The notes under the pieces were generated by a model, which had not been told where the DNA came from, did no database searches, and saw only the letters and a list, made by a program, of their open reading frames with translations. Positions 16,259-24,747 of a stretch of 53,943 nucleotides of DNA are shown here, one piece after another. The stretch is from JADJWR01 sp964509545. Its GTDB lineage: Bacteria; Pseudomonadota; Gammaproteobacteria; Burkholderiales; Burkholderiaceae_F. Within the stretch, counting starts at the first letter, position 1. Every line of letters starts with the position of its first letter. The translations under genes and the position numbers were made by a program. Location: NCBI GenBank assembly GCA_964509545.1, contig CAZDXQ010000023.1, forward strand, positions 1 through 53,943. Reading direction: 5' to 3'.

Positions 16259-16774
16259 TCAGCCGCTGCCTGCGCCGGCCAGCGCGGCGCGGATCGCTTC
16301 GATGCGGGCGCGATTGACGCCGAAATCCTTGCGCCCGAGGCGCGAGGCCGAGCGCACGTGGATCACGCCTTCGCCGGGGCTCGCCCAGAACTCGGCGTCG
16401 TCGACGAACTTAAGCCAGCGCGTGCTGAACTGCACGTACAGGTAGTCCGACCGCGCGCTGACGACGCGCGCGCCGGGCATGTTGCCGACGATCGCGCACA
16501 GGCGCTTCATGGTCGCGGCGAGGTCGGCGCCGCCGGCCAGCGGTGGTATGCGTGCATAGTCGACGAGAGCGCCGCTGCCGGTGTGCAGCTCGGCCTGGCT
16601 GCTCACCGAATTCGGCGTGCGCGAAGGCGCCTTCAGTCTGCCGTCGCGCACGCCGAGGTCGGCCGGCGCGCTGCCGGCCAGCCAGCCCGCCTGGCCGGCG
16701 GCGAGCAGTACTGCGGCCAGCAGCAGCACCGCCACGAGCGCATACAGGACGACGGTCATCAGCCTCCTCGGCAT
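16259..16774 (-). CDS. DUF1499 domain protein
   Basis: A 171-residue protein with an N-terminal membrane anchor (about 8-30, VLYALVAVLLLAAVLLAAG) and a DUF1499 domain from about 40 to 165: LGVRDGRLKAPSRTPNSVSSQA then YLYVQFSTRWLKFVDDAEFW and VIHVRSASRLGRKDFGVNRARIE. The motif SRLGRKDFGVNR is the family hallmark. Function is unknown. The start is chosen at the Met before PRRLMT, with MTVVLY five codons later also possible. It precedes the PepSY gene on the same strand. Confidence 0.8.
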   Translation of the reverse strand: MPRRLMTVVLYALVAVLLLAAVLLAAGQAGWLAGSAPADLGVRDGRLKAPSRTPNSVSSQAELHTGSGALVDYARIPPLAGGADLAATMKRLCAIVGNMPGARVVSARSDYLYVQFSTRWLKFVDDAEFWASPGEGVIHVRSASRLGRKDFGVNRARIEAIRAALAGAGSG

Positions 16775-16814
16775 CGGCGGATCCCGGTCGCGGCGGTGCA
16801 ACGGCCGCGCCGCA

Positions 16815-17927
16815 TCAGACGCGCGGGTTGAAGCGATGAACGAACTTGCGGTCGATGCGGTCCTTCCAGCGCCAGACCCATGCGCCGTCGATCACCAGCG
16901 GCCCCCACACGCCGACCGCATCCTGCGCGCCGGCGGAAATCAGGTAAAGCGCGCGTTTCTGCGGCCGATGGCTGATCAGGCGTCGCTGCGTGAGCGCGCG
17001 CAGCAGGTTCTCGCCCAGTGCCGGTCCGGCGCGCACGGCGTAGACGCCGCTCTTGCGGTGCTTGCGGCCGACCATCGAGGCGCAGTCGCCGGCGGCGAAC
17101 ACAAACGGGTGCGATACCGACTGCAGGCAATGGTTGACTGCGATGAAGCCCTTGCTGTCGCACTTCAAGCCGGATTCGGACGGCCACGTCGCGGCGCTCG
17201 TGCCCAGCGCGGTGATGATGATGTCGGCATAGAACTCGCCGGCACCACGGATCATCACGGCGTTTTCGCGAACCGACTCGGCATCGGCCTCGATCACGCG
17301 CACGCCCAGCGCGGTGAGCCGGCGCCGCATCAGCCTGCGCGCCGCCGCCGGCATGTCCGGCAGCAGTCCGGCGCGGCCGGCGACCAGGTTCAGCTTCAGT
17401 TGCAGATTGGCCTGCTGCGCGCGATACGCCAGCGCCGCGATCACCTCGGTGCCGGCGGCGCCACCGCCGAGCACGGCCAGCGTCTGCGCCAGCGGCGTGC
17501 CGGCGAAGCGCAGTTCGAGCGTGCGCCACGCCTCGAGAAGCTGCTCGACCGGGCGCACCGACAGCGTGTGCTGCAGGCCGGGGATCGTGCTGCGGTCCGG
17601 CGCCGGCCCGATGTCGAGCGACACGACATCGAACGGCAGCACGCCGCCGCCGTCGGTGATGGCGATGCGCTGTGCAAGGTCGAGGGAAACGACGCGCCCG
17701 CGGACAAAATCGGCCTGCGCGGCCTCGGCCACCGGGTCAAGCGGGATCGAACACTGCGCCATCGTGTAGTGTCCGGCCAGATGTCCGGGCAGCATGCCGG
17801 AGTAAATCTGGCTGTCGTGCGCCGAGACCAGCGTCACGTCGATGCCGCTGCGGCGGCGCTTCGCCAGCAGCTCGAGCACGGCCAGGTGCGCATGACCGCC
17901 GCCGATCAGCAGCAGCTGGCTGCTCAT
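16815..17927 (-). CDS. FAD-dependent pyridine nucleotide oxidoreductase (SelD-N/NDH-2-like)
   Basis: A 370-residue flavoprotein. The FAD-binding loop is LLIGGGHAHLAVLELLA at the N-terminus, and the second nucleotide-binding motif is AVLGGGAAGTEVIAALA near 150. The FAD-binding ending is FVFAAGDCASM near 285. The H-A-H after GGG is typical of the NADH oxidoreductase domain found fused to SelD in some bacteria and of its stand-alone homologues. It is probably last of the long minus-strand run that starts with ECF sigma and ArsS, 187 bp after the TIGR04282 gene. Substrate is unknown. Confidence 0.85.
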   Translation of the reverse strand: MSSQLLLIGGGHAHLAVLELLAKRRRSGIDVTLVSAHDSQIYSGMLPGHLAGHYTMAQCSIPLDPVAEAAQADFVRGRVVSLDLAQRIAITDGGGVLPFDVVSLDIGPAPDRSTIPGLQHTLSVRPVEQLLEAWRTLELRFAGTPLAQTLAVLGGGAAGTEVIAALAYRAQQANLQLKLNLVAGRAGLLPDMPAAARRLMRRRLTALGVRVIEADAESVRENAVMIRGAGEFYADIIITALGTSAATWPSESGLKCDSKGFIAVNHCLQSVSHPFVFAAGDCASMVGRKHRKSGVYAVRAGPALGENLLRALTQRRLISHRPQKRALYLISAGAQDAVGVWGPLVIDGAWVWRWKDRIDRKFVHRFNPRV

Positions 17928-18114
17928 GTGAACTGCGTCCGCGCTTCGCGCCGAGCGTTCCGCGCTGCGCGGCCGCCGCCGGCGCTGCCGTCTCGCCGAC
18001 GCGCCAGGGTGTCGCTCTCGGCGCGGGGTGGGTTCAGCCGAACGCAACGGCCTGCGCTCGCCTGCCCTGAGCCGGCCGCGCCTGCGAGCGCGACCGAGAA
18101 ACGGCCCGCCGCGC

Positions 18115-18744
18115 TCATCCGACCGGCGGCGCGAGCACGCCGGCGGCGAGCGCCTGCTCGTAATCGGCGGCGGTGTCGAGATCGTCGAGCGTCGGCCGCA
18201 GCGCACAGCGCAGCCCGAGCGCGGCGATGCGGGCCTGTGTCCGTTGCAGCACTTCGGGTGTCCCCCAGGGTATCGATTCGAACAGCGCGGCCTGCGCCCG
18301 GGTCAGTCCGATCAGCACGTAGCCGCCGTCGCTTGCGGGTTGTATCACGACATCGTGCTGCGCCAGTTCGGCGGCGGCGGCGACGAGGTCCTGCGGCCGC
18401 AGTTGCGGGCAGTCGGTGCCGATCAGCAGCAGCGGCGGCTCGGTCGCGGCAAAGGCGTGGTGCATGCGCGCGCCCAAATCGGCGCCGACCTGGCTGCGCG
18501 GCGTCACATCGAAGCGCTGCGCGGCATCGATGATGAACGGATGCGCTGCGTCGCCGGCCACCCATAGCGTGACCTGCGCCTGCGGCACGGCGCAGGCGGT
18601 GGCGAGTGTGCGCTCGATCAACTGCCGTTGCAGCGCTGCGGCGCCGGCCGCGCCGAGACGCGGAATCAGCCGCGTCTTCGCCTGTCCGGGCACGGGGGCG
18701 CGGGCGAAGACGGCGATCCGGGGGTGGCGCTCGTCAGCGTGCAT
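18115..18744 (-). CDS. TIGR04282-type glycosyltransferase, arsenosugar-associated
   Basis: A 209-residue GT-A fold protein of the TIGR04282 (DUF2064) family. It starts with RIAVFARAPVPGQAKTRLIP, a nucleotidyltransferase-like motif, and holds LLIGTDCPQLRPQDL and DVVIQPASDGGYVLIGL, both family signatures. Members are named for their co-occurrence with ArsS in putative arsenosugar clusters; the direct substrate is not proven. It overlaps the TIGR04283 gene by 11 bp at its start, so the pair is co-translated. It probably prepares or transfers a sugar nucleotide, working with its neighbour. Confidence 0.9.
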   Translation of the reverse strand: MHADERHPRIAVFARAPVPGQAKTRLIPRLGAAGAAALQRQLIERTLATACAVPQAQVTLWVAGDAAHPFIIDAAQRFDVTPRSQVGADLGARMHHAFAATEPPLLLIGTDCPQLRPQDLVAAAAELAQHDVVIQPASDGGYVLIGLTRAQAALFESIPWGTPEVLQRTQARIAALGLRCALRPTLDDLDTAADYEQALAAGVLAPPVG

Positions 18745-19426
18745 CGCGGTAACGACGCGCCAGTTGCGCCGGATCGGCGCCGAGGAAGAACGCCAGGCGC
18801 AGCCACCACATCAGCGCCACCGTGCGCCAGACGCCGTGCCGCTGCCAGCGCCGTGCCGAGGTGACGACGCGGCTGCGCAGCGCCAGCGGCGCCGACAGCC
18901 GCTTGGCGCGGCGGCAGAAATCGATGTCCTCCATCAGCGGCAGCGGCGCGAACCCCTCCAGCGCGACGAAGGCGCTGCGCTCGACGAACAGCGCCTGGTC
19001 GCCGGTGGCGATGCCGGTGGCGCGTGAGCGCCAGTTCATCAGGGTCTCGACCAGCCGCAGAGGCCAGCCGGCTCCGTCGAGGCGGACGTCGAAGCGGCCC
19101 CAGCAGCGCGGCGAATTCGCCAGCGCGCGGGCGACGGTGCGGTCGGCCTCCTCGGGCAGGCGCGTATCGGCGTGCAGGAACAGCAGCACGTCGGCGGCCG
19201 CGGCTTCGTCGGCGCGGGCGCCGGCATTCATCTGCAGCGCCCGGCCGCGCGGCGCGGCGAGCACGCGGTCGGCCAGCGGCGCGGCGCGTGCCGGCGTGCC
19301 GTCGGTGCTGCCGCCGTCGACGACGACGAGCACCGTGCCGCGGGCACGCATCGGCGCCAGCGCCGCCAGCGCGGCCTCGATCGTCGCCGCTTCGTTCAGG
19401 ACCGGGATGACGATGGCCAGACGCAT
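18734..19426 (-). CDS. TIGR04283-type family 2 glycosyltransferase, arsenosugar-associated
   Basis: A 230-residue GT2 glycosyltransferase. It begins LAIVIPVLNEAATIEAAL, with the DGGSTDGT nucleotide-sugar motif near 40 and the DXD-like HADTRLP near 82. The segment TGIATGDQALFVER and PLMEDIDFCRRAKR are the acceptor and catalytic base regions (ED in the usual place). TIGR04283 proteins are named for arsenosugar clusters. It ends within the TIGR04282 gene and follows the Rossmann-fold gene by 6 bp. It likely transfers a sugar to the radical SAM product or its derivative, which is inference. Confidence 0.9.
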   Translation of the reverse strand: MRLAIVIPVLNEAATIEAALAALAPMRARGTVLVVVDGGSTDGTPARAAPLADRVLAAPRGRALQMNAGARADEAAAADVLLFLHADTRLPEEADRTVARALANSPRCWGRFDVRLDGAGWPLRLVETLMNWRSRATGIATGDQALFVERSAFVALEGFAPLPLMEDIDFCRRAKRLSAPLALRSRVVTSARRWQRHGVWRTVALMWWLRLAFFLGADPAQLARRYRDAR

Positions 19427-19432
19427 CGAGGA

Positions 19433-20176
19433 TCAACGCAGTCGCGGCGGCTTCGGCGCCTCGCCGGGCGTCTTCGCCTTGACGATTGCCGCCAGTTCCC
19501 TGGCACCGAGCACGGTGACGCCGGGCCGCGCGCTGCGCACCACGGCGAGGATCGCCTGCGCGGCCGTGCGCGCCGACAGCGCCTTCGTATAAGACGGCAG
19601 CATCAGGTCGGCCAGCGTGCGGCCGACGGTGCGCACCAGCGCCAGTGGCATCGGCAGGCGGCGCGTGTCGTCGGCGGCGGTCGGGCGGATGAAGATCAGC
19701 CGTTCGAAGCCCATGCCGACCAGCGCGATCTCGTCGACCGAGGCCAGCGTTCGCGTCGCCTCGCCCATCTGCAGCAGCGCCGGCAGCGGCGCCACCAGGA
19801 CCAGCGTGGTGGCGCCGGCCTCGCGCGCGGTGCGCGCCGCCTGCAGCACATCGGCCACGCCGTAGCGGCGGATCGGCGAGGCCTGCGGCACGAAGGTTTC
19901 CTCGCCGGTGATGCCGACGAAGGCATCGTCGACCACCGGCGTGCCGCGGCCGATCAGCCACGGCACGAAGCGCGGCGCGGCGCTGCCGATCGGGTGCGAC
20001 ACGCCGACGTGCACCGAGCGGTATTCGCCGGCGCCGATCAGCGCCGCGAGCAGTTCCTCGCCCAGCGCGCCGACCAGGCCGAGCGCCAGCGCCGAGCGCA
20101 GCGGCTGCCGTGCCGCGGCGGCCGGCCGATCGGCGGCGAGCGCGGCACGCAATGATGCAGGCGAAGGCGGCTTCAC
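19433..20176 (-). CDS. Rossmann-fold, SDR-like protein of unknown function
   Basis: A 247-residue protein with a start GTG. The N-terminal motif GLVGALG (residues 33-39) fits the GxxGxxG nucleotide loop. Later segments IALVGMGFERLIFIRP and LMLPSYTKALSARTAAQAIL resemble the extended-SDR/HTATIP2 class, in which FERLxxLRPS is conserved. The usual catalytic YxxxK is not visible. It lies between the DUF547 gene and the TIGR04283 glycosyltransferase in a tight run (6 bp and 50 bp gaps), so it is probably part of the same pathway as an NAD(P)-binding step or a structural derivative. Confidence 0.6.
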   Translation of the reverse strand: MKPPSPASLRAALAADRPAAAARQPLRSALALGLVGALGEELLAALIGAGEYRSVHVGVSHPIGSAAPRFVPWLIGRGTPVVDDAFVGITGEETFVPQASPIRRYGVADVLQAARTAREAGATTLVLVAPLPALLQMGEATRTLASVDEIALVGMGFERLIFIRPTAADDTRRLPMPLALVRTVGRTLADLMLPSYTKALSARTAAQAILAVVRSARPGVTVLGARELAAIVKAKTPGEAPKPPRLR

Positions 20177-20226
20177 AGCGCGCGATTGTGCCGCAGGCGG
20201 CCGCGCCGCCGGGCGCCGCGACGGCT

Positions 20227-21045
20227 TCAGCGCGGCAGGTCGTTCAGCCGCCAGTCGTAGTCGACGAAACGGATCGGCGCGGTCTTGCTGCGCAGGCGGG
20301 CGCGGTCCGCCGGCGAGTCGGCCAGCTGATCGGCGTACTTCGCCGCCACGTCCTGCAGGCTGGCGAAACCGCGATGGCCCTTTTCGAAATCCTGCCGGTA
20401 CCAGTCGAAAAGCTGCAGCAGCTCGACCGTCTGCGTCCGCGCGTCGTAGCGGTTGCGCGAGCGGTCGCTCATGAAGCGCAGGAACAGGTCGTCGAGCTGC
20501 GCGTCGAGGCGTTCGGCGACGAAGGCATCGCGGCCGAGCATCGGGCAGCCGACACTGGCGCAGTTCACCGCCACATGTACGCGCGGGTCGTCGAACGCGC
20601 CCGGCGCGCGCAGCGTGTCGTGCTCGATCCAGTCGAGACTGCGCTTCGCGCCGAGCAGGACGAAGAACTCGTCCTTCCACGGATTGCCGATGACGCGGCC
20701 GAAGTCGCGGATCGACTTCAGGTTCGGATAGCGGCTCAGGACCTTCTCGACGGTGAAGGCGTTGTAGGCATTGGCGAGAAAGGCGTACTGCTGCGCCTTG
20801 CTCCATGCCGCGTACTGCGCCGGCGTCACCGCCGACAGGCGGTTCAGGTAGTCGGCGAGTTGCGCGCGGTCGGCAGCGAAGCCGCGGTAGTCGACCTGCG
20901 ATGCACTGCCGCCGGCGATCAGACGCACATGCTTCTTCAGCAGCGCGTCCCAGGCGGCGTGCGTGTGATCGAAACCCTGCGCGCCGGCGCTGCCCGCCAA
21001 GGCGAGGAGAGCTGCGAGGACAAACGTCAGAACTTTGCGGACCAT
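20227..21045 (-). CDS. DUF547 secreted protein
   Basis: A 272-residue protein with a signal peptide (1-22, ending GSAGA). The DUF547 domain (about 70-200) contains FLANAYNAFTVEKVL, then NPWKDEFFVLLG, SLDWIEHDTLR, DPRVHVAVNCASVGCPML. The NCASxGCP motif with paired Cys and an upstream His is conserved through the family and may be catalytic, papain-like; the activity is not established. DUF547 genes accompany ArsS and the TIGR0428x glycosyltransferases in many genomes. It is 79 bp after the FAD oxidoreductase and 50 bp before the Rossmann gene. Confidence 0.85.
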   Translation of the reverse strand: MVRKVLTFVLAALLALAGSAGAQGFDHTHAAWDALLKKHVRLIAGGSASQVDYRGFAADRAQLADYLNRLSAVTPAQYAAWSKAQQYAFLANAYNAFTVEKVLSRYPNLKSIRDFGRVIGNPWKDEFFVLLGAKRSLDWIEHDTLRAPGAFDDPRVHVAVNCASVGCPMLGRDAFVAERLDAQLDDLFLRFMSDRSRNRYDARTQTVELLQLFDWYRQDFEKGHRGFASLQDVAAKYADQLADSPADRARLRSKTAPIRFVDYDWRLNDLPR

Positions 21046-21124
21046 GGCGTGGGTGCGGGGAGGCGGTGCTGCCGACGTATCGGTCGGCGCCGGTGCCTGC
21101 GCATTACGCCGCACTGCGCGGCGC

Positions 21125-22231
21125 TCAGACGTCGGACAGCTGCCGCCGGACAAGGTTGCCGATGGCCAGGCACGCGGTCAGTCCCGGCGATTCGATGCCG
21201 AACAGGTTGACCAGCCCGCCGACGCCATGCGCCTCTGGTCCGGCGATGACGAAGTCCGCCGGCGGGTCGCCGGGGCCGCTGAGTTTCGGCCGGATGCCGC
21301 AGTAAGCTGGCTGCAGGGCGCCGTCGGGCAATTGCGGCCAGTACTCGCGAACCTCGGCGTAGAAGGCGTCGGCGCGGCGCGGATCGACGGTGTAGTCGAT
21401 CGCATCGATCCACTCGACGTCGGGCCCGAAGCGCGCCTGGCCGCCGAGGTCGAGCGTCAGGTGCACGCCCAGCCCGCCCGGCACCGGCACCGGGTAGACC
21501 AGCCGCGTGAAGGGGGCGCGGCCGGAGAGCTGGAAGTAGCAGCCGCGGGCGAGAAAGCGCGGCGGGATCGCCGCGGAGGGCAGCGACTCGATGTTTGCCG
21601 CAACCTGCTGCGCGTGCAGCCCGGCGGCGTTGACGATCCAGTCGGCTGCGAGCGTGAACGGCGCTTCGCCGCCGGTGTGCACGACCCAGCCCGCGCCGTG
21701 GCGCTGCGCGCGCTCGAACGGCGCGGCGCAGGCGAGCGTGCCGCCGGCCGCTTCCATGTCGCCGAGCAGCGCCAGCATCAGGCCATGGCTGTCGATGACG
21801 CCGGTTTCCTGCGAATGCAGCGCGGCGACGCAGCGCAGCCGCGGTTCGAGTCGCCCGGCCTCGGCGGCATCGATCAACCGGCAGTTCTCCACGCCGTTGG
21901 CCAGCGCCTTGTGCTGGATCGCCTGCAGGGCGTCGAGCTGTTCCGCACGGGTGGCGACGACGAGCTTGCCCAGCCGCCGGTGCGCGACGCCGCGCTCGGC
22001 GCAGTAGGCGTAGAGCTGGCGCCGGCCGTCGACGCACAGCGTCGCCTTCAGCGAGCCGGTCGGGTAGTACAGGCCGGCGTGGATGACCTCGCTGTTGCGC
22101 GAACTGGTGCCGGTGCCGAAATGGCGCTCGCTTTCGAGCACCAGCACCTCGCGACCCGACTGCGCCAGCGCCCGCCCGATGGCCAGGCCGACCACGCCGG
22201 CGCCGATGACGACGACTTCGATTCGATCCAA
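21125..22231 (-). CDS. FAD-dependent oxidoreductase of the DAO/L-2-hydroxyglutarate dehydrogenase type
   Basis: A 368-residue flavoprotein of the DAO family. The FAD loop is VVVIGAGVVGLAIGRALA, followed by SSRNSEVIHAGLYY, a pattern characteristic of LhgO/L2HGDH relatives. The C-terminus has IESPGLTACLAIGNLV. It would oxidise a 2-hydroxy acid or an amine using FAD. I select TTG at 22231 because an AGAGG site lies six bases upstream; an ATG 15 codons earlier is open but lacks that site. In the arsenosugar-like run it might oxidise an intermediate, but a housekeeping role in 2-hydroxyglutarate repair is equally possible. Confidence 0.8.
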   Translation of the reverse strand: MDRIEVVVIGAGVVGLAIGRALAQSGREVLVLESERHFGTGTSSRNSEVIHAGLYYPTGSLKATLCVDGRRQLYAYCAERGVAHRRLGKLVVATRAEQLDALQAIQHKALANGVENCRLIDAAEAGRLEPRLRCVAALHSQETGVIDSHGLMLALLGDMEAAGGTLACAAPFERAQRHGAGWVVHTGGEAPFTLAADWIVNAAGLHAQQVAANIESLPSAAIPPRFLARGCYFQLSGRAPFTRLVYPVPVPGGLGVHLTLDLGGQARFGPDVEWIDAIDYTVDPRRADAFYAEVREYWPQLPDGALQPAYCGIRPKLSGPGDPPADFVIAGPEAHGVGGLVNLFGIESPGLTACLAIGNLVRRQLSDV

Positions 22232-22419
22232 TCCGCACCTCTTCGTCCGCCATGGCGGCGGGCGGAGATTCTGCATCGGGACGGTCGCCAGCGGCGCGGC
22301 GCGCCCCCGCGCCTGCTCGGCCGAGGCTGCGCCAAGGCCGGGGCGGCCCCGGCAAGCGCCAGCGTCAGATCAGGCGCGCGGCAGACAACGGCGTTCGCAG
22401 CCGCTCGATGCGCGGACTT

Positions 22420-24639
22420 TCAGTGCGCGTCGGCGGCGTAGGCCCTGCGCTTGTCGGTCAGCAGTGCGCCCACCTTGCCGAGAACGGCGGCGATGCCGTA
22501 CTCGCCGCGGCGCCACGCCTGGAAGGCGGTCAGGAACGCCCACTGGCCCTGGGTCACGGTGGCGCGCTTCCAGTTGCCGGCGGCGTACTTGTTCGCTTCG
22601 GCCAGCGTCGGGTAGGTGTGAATGGTGCCGAGGATCTTGTTCATGCCCAGCCCGTGCTTCATCGCCAGCACGTACTCGGCCAGTAAGTCCCCGGCATGTT
22701 CGCCGGCGATTGTGACGCCGAGAATCCTGTCGGTGCCCGGCGCCGTCAGCACCTTGACGAAACCGTGCGCTTCCTCGTCGGCGATGGCGCGGTCCAGATC
22801 GTCGATGCCGTAGACGGTCACCGTGTGCGCAATGTTCTTCTCTTTCGCCTCCTGTTCGTTCAGGCCCACGCGGGCGACCTCCGGATCAGTGAAGGTGGCC
22901 CACGGGATCACGCGGTAATCGGCCTTGAAGCGGCGGAAGCTGCCGAACAGCGCGTTGACCGCGGCATACCAGGCCTGGTGCGCGGCGGTGTGCGTGAACT
23001 GGAACGGCCCGGCGACGTCGCCGCAGGCGAAGATGTTCGGATAGATCGTCTGCAGGTAGTCGTCGGTCTCGACCGTGCGCGCCCGGGTCGTGCCGATGCC
23101 GAGTTCCTCCAGCCCGTAGCCGGCGGTGTTGGCGATGCGGCCCACCGCCACCAGCACCTCGTCGAAGGCGATGCGCAGGTCGCGCCCGTCGTGCTCGACG
23201 ACCATGATCTTTTCGCCGTTTTCGACCAGGAACTGCTTGGCCTTGTGGTTGACCAGCACGCGGATGCCTTCGGCTTCGAAGCGGTCCTGCACCAGCTTCG
23301 ACACCTCGGGGTCCTCGCGGATCAGGATGCGCGGCAGCATTTCGACCTGCGTCACCTGCGAACCGAGCCGGGCGAAGGCCTGCGTCAGCTCGGAGCCGAT
23401 CGGGCCGCCGCCGAGCACCACCAGCCGTTTCGGCAGCACGCGCAGGCTCCACACGGTGTCCGAGGTCAGGTAGCCGACCTGCTCCAGCCCCGGAATCGGC
23501 GGCACGAACGGGCGCGCGCCGGCGGCGATGACGATGTTCTTCGTCGTCAGCGTGCGAGTGCCGTTGGCTGTGGCCACTTCGACCGTCCACGGCGAGGTGA
23601 TCTTCGCCGTGCCGGTGACGCAGTCCACGCCGAGCGCGGTGTAGCGTGACACCGAATCGTGCGGCTCGACGGTCCTGACCACGCGCTGCACGCGCTCCAT
23701 CACTTCGGCGAAGTCGAAGCTGGCCTCCGCTTTGGCGATGCCCATCTCCTTCGCGCGGGCGATGTGGCTGAGCAGCTTGGCCGAGCGGATCAGCGCCTTC
23801 GACGGCACGCAGCCGGTGTTCAGGCAGTCGCCGCCCATGCGGTGCTTCTCGATGAGCGCCACCTTGGCCTTGGTCGCCGCGGCGATGTAGGCCGAGACCA
23901 GCCCGGCGCTGCCGGCGCCGATCACCACCATGTTGTAGTCGTACCTGTGGGGGCGCTTGCCGCCCCACTTCGCGTAGACCTTGCGCGCCTTCAGCGCGTC
24001 GAGCGCTTTCTTGGCGGCGAGCGGGAAGATGCCGAGCAGCACGAAGGCAAAGACCAGCCCGGCGGACACCTTGAACTGGCCCAGTTGCGTGCCGGCGTAC
24101 ACGTACACGGCGGTGCCGGCGAGCATGCCGATCTGGCTCACCCAATAGAAGGTCCAGGTACGGATGGCGGTGAGCCCCATGGCGAGGTTGATCAGCCAGA
24201 ACGGAAAGAGCGGCACCAGCCGCAGCGCGAAGAGATAGAAGCCGCCCTCGCGCGCGATGCCGTCGTTCAGCGGCTTCAGCCGTTCGCCGAACTTCATCGT
24301 CACCCAGTCGCGCAGCAGGAAGCGCGCGACGAGGAAGGCGAGCGTGGCGCCGATGCTGGCGGCAAAAGACACCAGCACCAGCCCGGTCCAGAAGCCGAAG
24401 ATCGCGCCGCCGGCGAGCGTCATGATCGCCGCGCCGGGCAGCGACAGGGCCGCCACGGCGATGTAGACGAGCAGGTAAACCGCAGCAGCGGTCCACGGGT
24501 TCTCGGCGGTGTAGGCGTCGATGCGCGAGCGCTGCGCCTCGAAGTACTCCAGCGACAGGTATTGCTTCAGGTCGAAGACGAAGAAGGCGGCGATTGCCGC
24601 CGCGACGACGAGCAGCAGCAGCAGCTTTCTCTTGTTCAT
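22420..24639 (-). CDS. VTT-domain membrane protein fused to a flavin disulfide reductase
   Basis: A 739-residue fusion. Residues 1-220 form a TVP38/DedA-like VTT (SNARE-associated) membrane domain with about six helices, including PGAAIMTLAGGAIFGFWTG and GGFYLFALRLVPLFPFWLIN. From about 235 it becomes a class I pyridine nucleotide-disulfide oxidoreductase: VVIGAGSAGLVSA, the redox pair C272 and C277 in GGDCLNTGCVPSK, VVLGGGPIGSEL, IFACGDVAG, and a dimerisation domain with HTYPTLAE at the end. It resembles mercuric reductases but lacks a C-terminal vicinal Cys pair. It may couple membrane transport to thiol or metal redox. Confidence 0.9.
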   Translation of the reverse strand: MNKRKLLLLLVVAAAIAAFFVFDLKQYLSLEYFEAQRSRIDAYTAENPWTAAAVYLLVYIAVAALSLPGAAIMTLAGGAIFGFWTGLVLVSFAASIGATLAFLVARFLLRDWVTMKFGERLKPLNDGIAREGGFYLFALRLVPLFPFWLINLAMGLTAIRTWTFYWVSQIGMLAGTAVYVYAGTQLGQFKVSAGLVFAFVLLGIFPLAAKKALDALKARKVYAKWGGKRPHRYDYNMVVIGAGSAGLVSAYIAAATKAKVALIEKHRMGGDCLNTGCVPSKALIRSAKLLSHIARAKEMGIAKAEASFDFAEVMERVQRVVRTVEPHDSVSRYTALGVDCVTGTAKITSPWTVEVATANGTRTLTTKNIVIAAGARPFVPPIPGLEQVGYLTSDTVWSLRVLPKRLVVLGGGPIGSELTQAFARLGSQVTQVEMLPRILIREDPEVSKLVQDRFEAEGIRVLVNHKAKQFLVENGEKIMVVEHDGRDLRIAFDEVLVAVGRIANTAGYGLEELGIGTTRARTVETDDYLQTIYPNIFACGDVAGPFQFTHTAAHQAWYAAVNALFGSFRRFKADYRVIPWATFTDPEVARVGLNEQEAKEKNIAHTVTVYGIDDLDRAIADEEAHGFVKVLTAPGTDRILGVTIAGEHAGDLLAEYVLAMKHGLGMNKILGTIHTYPTLAEANKYAAGNWKRATVTQGQWAFLTAFQAWRRGEYGIAAVLGKVGALLTDKRRAYAADAH

Positions 24640-24747
24640 CGGCAGATCCCTTGGTTGGACGGCGCAGGCTGCGCGCCGCTGGCGGATTCGGCGGCGCATC
24701 GGCGATGCGCCATGATGCGCCTTCAGTCGGCGTGTGGCTCGGCGGTC

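Noticed and set aside
24693..24711. GGCGCATC-GGC-GATGCGCC hairpin between the reductase fusion and metallophosphoesterase genes
   Set aside because: No T-run follows on either strand and no partner sites; likely a chance palindrome in GC-rich DNA.
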